DNA from: an uncultured Mollicutes bacterium
GTDB taxonomy: Bacteria; Bacillota_I; Bacilli_A; Acholeplasmatales; Anaeroplasmataceae
Length of the DNA stretch: 17,090 nt
Direction: 5' to 3'
NCBI GenBank assembly: GCA_900547045.1
Contig: URFB01000006.1
Coordinates: 1-17,090, forward strand
Shown in pieces: positions 1-7,033 of this stretch. Within the stretch, counting starts at the first letter, position 1; every line of letters begins with the position of its first letter. Under the pieces are notes generated by a model. That model saw nothing but the letters and a program-made list of their open reading frames with translations. It did no database searches and was not told the DNA's origin. The translations under genes were made by a program, and so were the position numbers.

Positions 1-35
1 AATATAATATTGGTTTATATTTATAATAACGCGTT

Positions 36-1775
36 TTAACCAAAATTACAGCCCATTTCTTTTTTAGTTTTTAAATAATTTCTGATTCTTAAAATATAGC
101 TATTCATATCATCAGGATCAGATGACATTTTCATTTTTTCAAATTTAACGAGCGTTTTAGTGTTAATTGATTGAACGGTTAAATTACGCCAATTTGAATT
201 GGCAAAATATTGAAGACCAAGACGATCAGGGAAGCAGTCATTTTCCTTAGTCCAGTTTAAAAAGCGATCTAGGAAATCTAAGCCATAATCATCAATCGGG
301 AACATTTCTGGTGAGTAGACGATATAGTTTGGATTACATTTTTTAATGGTATCATATGTTAGCTTATAAAAATCATAGAATTCCTGGTCAGATGAAAAGC
401 CAAATTGCTTGTATGAGGTATCAGGCTGAGTCCAAGGTGTAAACATCCATTTAGAAATTTCATCAACACCATATCTTTGTGTAATATGCTAAAGGAAGCT
501 TTCAACAAGATTAATCCACTCATTCTTATATTGAGGAATACTGGTATTAAAGCCATCACTAAATATTGTTTTAGTCTTATCCTTAGCTAAGCATATTGGC
601 ATATATGTAAATGATAAGCACGGCCTTAGCTCAACGGAAAGAAGAAAGTCAAAAATTTCATCAATTAAATTAAAACGATAAATTATTTTTCCACTCGAAA
701 TTCTTGTACAAAATGATAGGTCATCAGAAATTATACCGCGTATATTAGCATATTTAAAATGAACTTCTCTTTGCATATTAATAATAATTTTTTGAATATT
801 GCTATAAAGAATGATTTTAGCATTACCAATACCAACCATATTAGTACCAGGGCTTTCATTAAGCGTCATAATAGGCTTATCATTGAAATTATGAGTAACG
901 TAAATTTCAGAATATTGATTATACTTTTGAGCTGATTTATCAATTTCTTGAACGATTCTTTCAAAATCGGTATTATGACCTAATTCTGATTCGGGAACGC
1001 TATATTTATTCTTTTTTCTTGTTTCTGATGGACGCTCACCATTAATTTTCTTATAGGCTCTAATATATGCTTGGTTATTAGCAAATCCATGCTTCATCGC
1101 CACATCAATAATTGGAAGATTAGTTTCAAGTAAATCAAACATGGAATGCTTAACTCTCAAATCATCATAAAAATCCGCAAAATTCATATTTGTTTGTTCC
1201 TTAAATAGCTTTGATAAATAAGGAACAGTTAAATCAAATTCATCAGCTAATTCCTTAAGCATAATATTATCGGTATAGTGCTTTTCAATATAAGAAGTAA
1301 TTTCTGATATTTTCGATGTTTTAGCAGATACAATATTTGTATTTTTAAAATTAGTTTCAAGCTCATCTAAAAATTCATAGGCAAAGCTTGCAGCCTTAGT
1401 AAATGTTAAATCAGTACTATTTTTTAAAAGTGATGCCAAAATACTATATAAATTATAGAATTTTTCTTTATTTTTATAGGTACATGAATTACAATCATAA
1501 TTTTCTTTAGCTAAATCATCAGGAATAGTTATAAAGGCTTTATTAATCCTTATTAATATAAGTGAGCTTGATACTCCATAAAAATTAAACTTATCGTTTG
1601 CATTTAGAACAATAATATCGCTTGAATCCATTGTATAATTGTTACTATTAACTGAAACTCTAGTCACATCCTTAATGTTAAATAGAATTGATACAAAGTT
1701 AGATTTTTGTTGCGTATTGCTCGTACTAGTAATCCTTTCAATCGTTAAGGGCAAAAATTTTGTATTTGTTTCCAT
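36..1775 (-). pseudogene. AraC-type regulator with C-terminal GH39-like domain, interrupted by an in-frame amber codon
   Basis: From ATG 1775 the frame reads 428 residues, stops at TAG (491-489), then continues in the same frame to TAA at 38-36. Residues about 156-255 are a double helix-turn-helix of the AraC/XylS type, with LKELADEFDLTVPYLSKLF and VAMKHGFANNQAYIRAYKK. The region before it is an unclassified N-terminal domain. From about residue 285 the protein follows the GH39 enzyme encoded at 11406-12968, and this similarity runs straight through the TAG (HITQRYGVDEISKW against YLINRYGKEKVEGW), so the two parts are one gene. A second lesion is likely at about position 38: dropping one base restores a frame ending KPILY, resembling LPLYYTEWN of the enzyme, and the gene would then leave the window on the left. 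ATG 1775 is preferred over TTG 1793, which lies inside the promoter. The likely role was sensing a sugar and controlling the divergent genes. The 428-residue part keeps the DNA-binding domain and could still bind DNA. Confidence 0.85.
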
Positions 1776-1781
1776 GAGTAT

Positions 1782-1810
1782 AATATAGCACAAAAATCTA
1801 GACCTAACAA
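1782..1810 (-). promoter_or_regulatory. Promoter of the AraC-type regulator, predicted leaderless
   Basis: On the minus strand, TTGTTA (1810-1805) and TATATT (1787-1782) are separated by exactly 17 bases. Transcription would start about 7 bases past the -10, at the A of ATG 1775. No Shine-Dalgarno sequence precedes that ATG. Together these suggest a leaderless mRNA. The promoter call rests on consensus matching only. Confidence 0.5.
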
Positions 1811-1898
1811 GATATAAAAAAGTAAAAAAGGATGTTTTACAAAAGCCATTTTAAAAATACTTCAAAATTTAATCTTAAAACTCTCAAAAATTATCTTT

Positions 1899-1918
1899 TT
1901 GAAAACGCTTTCGCGAAA
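1899..1918. promoter_or_regulatory. cre/LacI-family-like operator in the divergent intergenic region
   Basis: Positions 1899-1913 read TTGAAAACGCTTTCG, matching the CcpA cre pattern WTGNAANCGNWWNCW at all but the last base. A perfect 10-bp palindrome, TTTCGCGAAA, overlaps it at 1909-1918. The site lies between the divergent regulator and transporter promoters, so a CcpA-like or LacI-type protein encoded elsewhere could act here. The rest of 1794-2029 is A/T-rich with many A and T runs and no credible gene. Confidence 0.5.
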
Positions 1919-1966
1919 TTTTCTTAAAAAATGATAAAAATTTCGACGCATAAGAAAAAAAACAAT

Positions 1967-1996
1967 ATAGAATGAAAACGTTTTTTTTTCTATAAT
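1967..1996 (+). promoter_or_regulatory. Transporter operon promoter with overlapping half-operator
   Basis: A perfect TATAAT lies at 1991-1996, 33 bases before the ATG at 2030. The -35 region is poor (ATAGAA or TAGAAT at 1967-1973), as expected for a promoter that needs an activator. Between them, ATGAAAACGTTTTT (1972-1985) is a degenerate second copy of the cre/LacI-like sequence. Binding there would block RNA polymerase, while the AraC-type regulator may have activated from upstream. The -10 is clear; the control scheme is inference. Confidence 0.55.
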
Positions 1997-2029
1997 ATAG
2001 ACGTAATAGAAAGAAAGGAGATTTTGGTT

Positions 2030-3544
2030 ATGTATACTCAAAATGATATTTTATTAGAATGTCATCATATGCATAAGGAATATGGACCAACTATTGCCCT
2101 TAAGGATGTAGACTTTACTCTACATCGTGGTGAAATAAGAGGACTAATTGGCGAAAATGGTTCTGGAAAATCAACTATCATGTCGATTGCATCTGGTATG
2201 CAGTCTGCAACCTCGGGTCAAATGATTTATAAGGGTGAGCCTTGGAATCCAAAGACAATGCTTGAGGCTCAAAATGCTGGTATTGCAATGATCCTACAGG
2301 AAGCTAACACTATTCCAGGAGTTACTGTTGCAGAAAATTTATTTGCTGGACGTGAAAAGGAATTTTCAAAATTTGGCTTTATCAATATGCGTAAGATGTA
2401 TCAAGCTGCTGATGAAATTTTAAGAAAATTCGAGGTAGCTGAATACATTAAGGGTAATACTAAAATTGATGCGCTTGGCTTTGAAACAAGAAAGCTTATT
2501 GAAATTATAAGAGCAGTTGAAAAAAATCCTGAAATTCTTGTTGTAGATGAAACTACAACCGCTCTATCACTAGAAGGAAGAAACCTTCTTTATAAAATAA
2601 TTAATGATATGGCAAGCAAGGGAAAGGGTGTTATATTTATCTCTCATGACCTTGATGAAATTATGGATAAATGTACTGTTCTTACCGTTTTAAGAGATGG
2701 CGAAATCATTGATACTCTAACTAAAGATCAATTCGATGCAAAGAAGATTTCAACATTAATGGTAGGACGTGACATAGGTGATGCTTACTATCGTGATGAT
2801 TTCACTCCTTCAAGATTAGAAGAGGTGGGTCTTCAATTTGAGCATGTAAGCTATAGAACAATTAAGGATTTTAACTTAACTGTTCATAAAGGCGAAATTG
2901 TTGGAATTGGCGGACTTTCTGATTGTGGAATGCATTTAATTGGTCAGCTAGGATTTGGTGTAAGAAAGCCAATGTCTGGTAAGGTAATTGGTAATGGTGT
3001 TGAGATTAAAAGCCCTAACAATGCGATTAAAAATAATATTGGATATATTTCTAAAAATCGTGATACTGAAGCTTTAATTCTTGATGCTCCTATCCGTGAA
3101 AATATCTTACTTCCTTCCTTAGACAAGCTATCTAAATTTACCTTTATTAATCCAAAAACTGAAAATGATTTAGTTGATAAGCAAATGAAGGATTTGTCAA
3201 TCAAGGCCTATAACCGAAATACCTATGTAAATAGATTATCTGGTGGTAATAAGCAAAAGGTATCATTTGCAAAATGGACAGCTGCTGAATCAAGTGTAAT
3301 TATCATGGATTGCCCTACACGTGGAGTTGACGTTAGTGTTAAGCAAGCAATGTATGCAATCATTAATAAGATGAAGCAGGATGGTAAGGCAATATTGCTA
3401 ATCTCAGAAGAGCTTTCAGAACTAATTGGTATGGCCGATAGAATTGTAATAATGGCAGATAAGAATAAGAATGCAAGAATTGTAAAGGAATTTACAAGAT
3501 CAGCTGATCTAAAGGAAACTGACATTATTAATTATATGCTATAG
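2030..3544 (+). CDS. Sugar ABC transporter, fused two-domain ATPase (RbsA/MglA/XylG type)
   Basis: This 504-residue protein has the usual length of RbsA-type ATPases and energises import through the permeases at 3555 and 5809. Domain 1 has Walker A GENGSGKST (41-49), Q-loop Gln90, Walker B VVDE (170-173) and H-loop His205, but its signature motif is replaced by ALGFETRK (147-154). Domain 2 has no recognisable Walker A, keeps a canonical signature LSGGNKQ (403-409), and reads IMDCPTRGVD where family members have a catalytic Glu, so Cys428 replaces it. Hence only the ATP site made by Walker A/B of domain 1 and the signature of domain 2 looks competent. ATG 2030 is chosen over TTG 2024 because it sits 9 bases after AAAGGAG (2014-2020). 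The stop TAG overlaps the ribosome site of the next gene. Confidence 0.9.
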   Translation: MYTQNDILLECHHMHKEYGPTIALKDVDFTLHRGEIRGLIGENGSGKSTIMSIASGMQSATSGQMIYKGEPWNPKTMLEAQNAGIAMILQEANTIPGVTVAENLFAGREKEFSKFGFINMRKMYQAADEILRKFEVAEYIKGNTKIDALGFETRKLIEIIRAVEKNPEILVVDETTTALSLEGRNLLYKIINDMASKGKGVIFISHDLDEIMDKCTVLTVLRDGEIIDTLTKDQFDAKKISTLMVGRDIGDAYYRDDFTPSRLEEVGLQFEHVSYRTIKDFNLTVHKGEIVGIGGLSDCGMHLIGQLGFGVRKPMSGKVIGNGVEIKSPNNAIKNNIGYISKNRDTEALILDAPIRENILLPSLDKLSKFTFINPKTENDLVDKQMKDLSIKAYNRNTYVNRLSGGNKQKVSFAKWTAAESSVIIMDCPTRGVDVSVKQAMYAIINKMKQDGKAILLISEELSELIGMADRIVIMADKNKNARIVKEFTRSADLKETDIINYML

Positions 3545-3554
3545 GAGGTGCAAT

Positions 3555-4568
3555 ATGGAAAAGGATAATCTTAAACTTGAAAAGAAGAAGTTCAACCTAA
3601 AGGATTTCTTAATGCTTCACAAATTTGAAGTATTTGCATATGCCGGCTTTGTTCTTTGCTTAATTATATTTAGTATTTTACCTCCAATTATTAATGGTAT
3701 ATCTATTTGGGATAAGGGACCATTTAACAACTTTGTTAAAAAGGTAACGCCACTTTTAATTGTAGGTATAGGTGCAACCTTCATTTACTCGATGGGTGCT
3801 ATTGATATTTCGGTTGGATATCAAGCTGCCGTATATGGTGCTATTGCCGTAGTAGTTGCAAACGCAACCGGAAGCTATATTCTAGGCTTTGGAATTATCA
3901 TTATTATTGGTATTTTATGTGCAGCCTTTAATGCAACAATCGGTGCTTATGTAAAGCTTCCAGCTGTAATGTCATCGGTAATTTTGATGCAGCTATTTTC
4001 AGGTATTTCAACCCTAATTCAGGATAAGATAGGAAATTCTACTATCAATATTACCAATCAAGCAGTAAAAAATGCCTTATCTTGGGCTAAGAATCAATCT
4101 TCAATTCTTATTGTTATTGCTATTTTAGTTTTAGTTGCAGCATATATTCTTTTATTTACTAAGCTTGGAAAAAGAGCTAGAGCCATTGGCGCTAATAAAA
4201 ACGCAGCCAATCAAGGTGGTGCTAAGCTTTTAGTCACAAGAATGTTTGCTTATGCAGTATTCTCAGTCTTCCTTTGTATTTCAGCCTTTTTCCTAACTGC
4301 AAGAATTGGTGCAATGCCAATGGCAGCTACAGAAAATTATCAAATGGATATCATGATTATGCTACTTATGGGTGGTGTTCCACTAAAGGGTGGTATGAAG
4401 GTAAGGCTTTCAGGTTCAATTGTTGGCTGCTTAACCTACAATTTGATTAGTACAGGTATGACTTATTGTAATGTAAGTCAAAGCTACATTATGATTACTC
4501 AGGCTATTATTTTCGTAGTAATCGTAGCGTTCACATGTAGAACTAATGAGGATTATTTACCTCGTTAA
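3555..4568 (+). CDS. Sugar ABC transporter permease (RbsC/AraH/LsrC type)
   Basis: This 337-residue, multi-spanning membrane protein belongs to the BPD_transp_2 class of permeases that pair with RbsA-type ATPases. A short charged cytoplasmic N-terminus rich in Lys and Glu is followed by about eight to ten hydrophobic segments. SMGAIDISVG (about residues 80-89) corresponds to the family's conserved GGIDLSVG loop. It begins 10 bases after the ATPase stop, behind AGGAGGTG, so the two are co-transcribed and probably translationally coupled. The presence of a second, different permease at 5809 suggests a heterodimeric channel, as in AI-2 (Lsr) or nucleoside importers, rather than the homodimer of the ribose system. 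The substrate cannot be told from sequence. Confidence 0.87.
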   Translation: MEKDNLKLEKKKFNLKDFLMLHKFEVFAYAGFVLCLIIFSILPPIINGISIWDKGPFNNFVKKVTPLLIVGIGATFIYSMGAIDISVGYQAAVYGAIAVVVANATGSYILGFGIIIIIGILCAAFNATIGAYVKLPAVMSSVILMQLFSGISTLIQDKIGNSTINITNQAVKNALSWAKNQSSILIVIAILVLVAAYILLFTKLGKRARAIGANKNAANQGGAKLLVTRMFAYAVFSVFLCISAFFLTARIGAMPMAATENYQMDIMIMLLMGGVPLKGGMKVRLSGSIVGCLTYNLISTGMTYCNVSQSYIMITQAIIFVVIVAFTCRTNEDYLPR

Positions 4569-4599
4569 ATAAAAAAACAAAAAAGGAGAAAAAAATAAA

Positions 4600-5742
4600 A
4601 TGAAAAGTTTAAAAGTTTTAAGTGTAGTAGCACTAGCAGGAGCTGCAGGAATTGCTCTTGCATCATGTGGTGGAGGAAAGGCAGAAAAGGTTAAAATTTT
4701 CCTTGGTGTACAGCAAGATAATGATCCAATTTCTATTTCAACCTTCAGAATTCTTGATTCATTAAAGGATGAGCTAAATTTCGAATATGATTATAAGGTA
4801 TTAAATGCCAGAGATTCTGTTGCTAACTTTAATGAATTTAATCAACGTCTAGATTTGGGCTATAAGGGAATTATTTCCATGGCTGACCTAGATACTGCTC
4901 AAGCAGAGGAGCTAATTGATAACTGTGAGACTAACCAAGCCTTATATGTAGGCTATAAGTCAGATATGCCAAATGCTATGAGATCTGATAAGGTAAAAAA
5001 TAGCCCTTATTATCTAGGATCTATATCTGATGGTGAGCTTGATTGGTCACTAAGAGCTCAAAGATTATTTGATTCAATTTCTAAATCAACTGATAGAAAA
5101 ATTGTTCTAGCATCATTCGCTGCTAATTACTTCCCTAATGTAACTGTTGCTCTTAATAAATTCAAGGGATTAGTTACAGAGTGGAATGCATCTCACCCTG
5201 ATGATCAATTCACATATGGTTCATTCAACGATGGTGCTGATACATGGACTTGTAAGTTTGGTCCTCTAGCTGATGCTGAAAAGACTACTTTAAAGAATGA
5301 GGGTGTTGAGGCAATTGTTGCCGTAAACGCTGTTTCTAAATATGTAATGCCAAATCTTGACCCATCTGTTCATGTTTATAATGTAGGATATGATTCAACA
5401 TATGATAATCAATTTGGTGCAGATAAGCAATTACGCTGCCAAGGTGGTTCACCTTCAGATCACATTATTCTTCCATTAATCCGTATTTTAAAGGCTGTTA
5501 ATGGTGCAGATGCTATCAAGCCTGAAAATAAGATTGTTGTTGGTAACTATATTTATATGCAATCTGCTGATGATTTAGCAAAGCTTTCTAAGGTTTGCAT
5601 TAACTTCAAGGAAGGTCATCCATTTGATGCATGCTTATTTACAGTAGATCAAGCAAAGAGCTATTTAGATAAGTCAGATGATGAGCTTATTGCTTTAACT
5701 AATAGTTGGACAACTGAATACGTTTTAGGATTAAATAAATAA
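4600..5742 (+). CDS. Substrate-binding lipoprotein of the ABC importer (periplasmic-binding-protein class I/4-like)
   Basis: A 380-residue precursor. Residues 1-23 form a lipoprotein signal peptide: Lys-rich start, hydrophobic core VVALAGAAGIALA and lipobox LASC, so Cys23 would be lipidated and the protein anchored outside the membrane. The mature part begins with a strand, VKIFLGVQQDNDPIS, then RILDSLKDEL, the layout of class I sugar-binding proteins, but it is divergent and I cannot assign a ligand. Aromatic residues and Asp spread through the likely hinge region (GADTWTCKF, YNVGYDSTYDN) fit carbohydrate binding. The gene sits between the two permease genes behind AAAAAAGGAG (4579-4588). 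A strong hairpin overlapping its stop codon (5717-5755) may raise its mRNA level relative to downstream genes. Confidence 0.85.
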   Translation: MKSLKVLSVVALAGAAGIALASCGGGKAEKVKIFLGVQQDNDPISISTFRILDSLKDELNFEYDYKVLNARDSVANFNEFNQRLDLGYKGIISMADLDTAQAEELIDNCETNQALYVGYKSDMPNAMRSDKVKNSPYYLGSISDGELDWSLRAQRLFDSISKSTDRKIVLASFAANYFPNVTVALNKFKGLVTEWNASHPDDQFTYGSFNDGADTWTCKFGPLADAEKTTLKNEGVEAIVAVNAVSKYVMPNLDPSVHVYNVGYDSTYDNQFGADKQLRCQGGSPSDHIILPLIRILKAVNGADAIKPENKIVVGNYIYMQSADDLAKLSKVCINFKEGHPFDACLFTVDQAKSYLDKSDDELIALTNSWTTEYVLGLNK

Positions 5743-5755
5743 TCCTAAACGTATT
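5717..5755 (+). other. Stem-loop overlapping the binding-protein stop codon
   Basis: AATACGTTTTAGGATTA (5717-5733) pairs with TAATCCTAAACGTATT (5740-5755) around the loop AATAAA, with one bulged T. The stop codon TAA (5740-5742) is the first part of the 3' arm. No continuous T-run follows, so this is not a clean intrinsic terminator. Hairpins after binding-protein genes often protect the upstream mRNA or reduce downstream expression, giving excess binding protein over permease. The structure is seen; the role is inferred. Confidence 0.6.
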
Positions 5756-5808
5756 ATATTCTAATAAAACTTTTACATAAAATTATAATCGTAAGGAGGT
5801 AAAAGCTA

Positions 5809-6830
5809 ATGAATAAGAAGACTATATTTCAAAAATTAATGGCAATATTCTTTATGCCGGTCCTAATATATTTAGTAATGCTTTTTATAAGTATTGGTAA
5901 TGGTAATTCATACAATATCTTCAATGGTGATACTGCAATGATTATATTAAATAAGACCTCTTATATGACTATAATTGCTTTAGGTATCGGTTTTCAATTA
6001 GGATATGGTCGCTTCGATTTCTCAGGTGGTGCTATTACAGTACTTTCAGCGATGATTGCTGGTAGAATTTGCGCCGACAATGGGCTTGGTATTGGTGTAT
6101 TACTTTTAATATCAATTCTTTGTGCAGTTGTATTTTCTATTCTACATGCTCTAATTTATATTAAGGTAAGAGTTCCTATTGCCGTAATTTCTCTTGGTAC
6201 ATCATTCCTTCTTGAATCACTATCAGGATTAATTATGAATAAGACCTATAATCTTGGCGTAATTCCTAGTCTTGCTAAAATTTATGATACAGCTTTAGTT
6301 TTAATTCCATTATTACTTGCAGTTGTCTTATGTGTTGTTTTCCAAAGATACACTGTTTGGGGAAGACAAGCTACGCTACTTTCTAGAAAACAAAGTACGG
6401 CTGTTAACATTGGTATTAATGAAAAGAAGAACACCTTAATTTGCTATGTTATTTCTGGTTTCATTTTTGGATGTGCTGCATCACTTTATGCCGTATCAAA
6501 TTTCATGGATACTATTACCGCTCCCCTTCAACTGCGGGAACTCTATTTGGTAATATTATTCCTTCACTTGTTGGTTTATTCCTATCAAGATTTATTGACC
6601 CAACGGCTGGTACAATAATTGGTGCTTTATCAATTCAGCTACTTTACACAGGGCTTGATTCAAATGGTATTAGTGGTGGTATAAAAACAATTTGCTACGC
6701 TGTATTCCTTGCAATTTTCATCTTTATTTCTGGCTTCTGGGACCAAATTGTTATTTGCGTAAAGGATCAATTTAGAAAGATAAAACAGAAAATAAAACGA
6801 GATAAACCCCACGATGATATAGTTGAATAA
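5809..6830 (+). pseudogene. Second sugar ABC transporter permease (RbsC/LsrD type), frameshifted
   Basis: The frame from ATG 5809 encodes a permease for 239 residues up to the CCCC run at 6523-6526. It then runs 30 unrelated residues to a stop at 6616-6618. The true continuation lies in the -1 frame (STAGTLFGNIIPSLVGLFLS onward) to the stop at 6828-6830, and adding one C restores a product of about 340 residues, the length of the partner permease at 3555. Before the break it has the family loop GRFDFSGGA (about residues 67-75) and several membrane segments. After it come the final membrane segments and a Lys-rich cytoplasmic tail. The ribosome site is AAGGAGG (5792-5798). The break may be a real mutation or a homopolymer error. 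The truncated form lacks the last membrane segments and should not work. Confidence 0.88.
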
Positions 6831-6836
6831 ATATAA

Positions 6837-6875
6837 TGAAGGGGGGATAACCCCCTTCAGTATATTATTTTTCTT
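6837..6875 (+). terminator. Intrinsic terminator after the transporter genes
   Basis: TGAAGGGGG (6837-6845) pairs perfectly with CCCCCTTCA (6851-6859), loop GATAA. The following sequence is T-rich (ATTATTTTTCTTT) rather than an immediate T-run. It is the most G/C-rich stem in the window, placed 6 bases after the permease stop, and ends the transporter transcript. Confidence 0.75.
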
Positions 6876-6896
6876 TGTGAATTATAAATAAAATAA

Positions 6897-6925
6897 TTTA
6901 GAAAGAAGAATAATATTAATATAAT
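6897..6925 (+). promoter_or_regulatory. Promoter of the GH3 gene
   Basis: TTTAGA (6897-6902) and a perfect TATAAT (6920-6925) are spaced by 17 bases. Transcription would start near 6932, eight bases before the leader hairpin, giving a 5' leader of about 100 bases. Its place just after the transporter terminator supports an independent transcription unit. Confidence 0.55.
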
Positions 6926-6939
6926 ATTGTTTATTCTTA

Positions 6940-7023
6940 AATTGATATTTAGTGAGACCTCCATACAAATATCAATTCTAGCTCGGGAGGTAGAAAGGAG
7001 AAGTATTATTAAAAAAATAATAC
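6940..7023 (+). promoter_or_regulatory. Structured 5' leader with candidate pseudoknot and a hairpin between Shine-Dalgarno and AUG
   Basis: Hairpin 1: AATTGATATTT (6940-6950) and AAATATCAATT (6967-6977) are perfect 11-base complements around a 16-base loop. That loop holds ACCTCC (6957-6962), the complement of GGAGGT (6986-6991) just downstream and of Shine-Dalgarno sequences in general. Pairing would form an H-type pseudoknot with connecting loops of 6, 4 and 8 bases. A second purine stretch AAAGGAG lies at 6994-7000. Hairpin 2: GTATTATT (7003-7010) pairs with AATAATAC (7016-7023) around AAAAA, inside the 33-base gap between that site and ATG 7034; folding it shortens the effective gap to about 12 bases. 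No T-run follows hairpin 1, so control would be at translation. I do not recognise a known riboswitch class. The complementarity is seen; the function is inference. Confidence 0.5.
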
Positions 7024-7033
7024 GATACTATAT

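Noticed and set aside
489..491. TAG as a sense codon (code reassignment or pyrrolysine) in the regulator
   Set aside because: TAG ends the ATPase gene directly at the next ribosome site and ends the rhamnosidase gene within a short overlap, so it is a normal stop here, and no downstream recoding structure was seen.
2024..2032. TTG 2024 as start of the ATPase
   Set aside because: It is only 3 bases after GGAG; ATG 2030 has a normal 9-base spacing.
2944..3525. Two minus-strand open frames within the ATPase gene, and similar ones at 359-559 and in 7187-7415
   Set aside because: They lie opposite or inside strongly supported coding regions, have no ribosome sites and show no recognisable domains.
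5772..5789. Internal promoter before the second permease (TATAAT at 5784-5789)
   Set aside because: No acceptable -35 at 16-18 bases, and transcription would start within the ribosome site.
6517..6530. Programmed frameshift at CCCC in the second permease
   Set aside because: A CCC-C run favours +1 slippage, but the true continuation is in the -1 frame; there is no X-XXY-YYZ slippery heptamer and no evident stimulatory structure. Mutation or sequencing error is simpler.
6441..6830. Separate small gene starting at ATG 6441
   Set aside because: There is no ribosome site, its first part is an out-of-frame copy of the permease coding region, and only the part after 6523 looks like membrane protein.
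6940..6977. Intrinsic terminator reading of leader hairpin 1
   Set aside because: The stem is A/T-rich and followed by CTAGCTCGGG, not by T residues.
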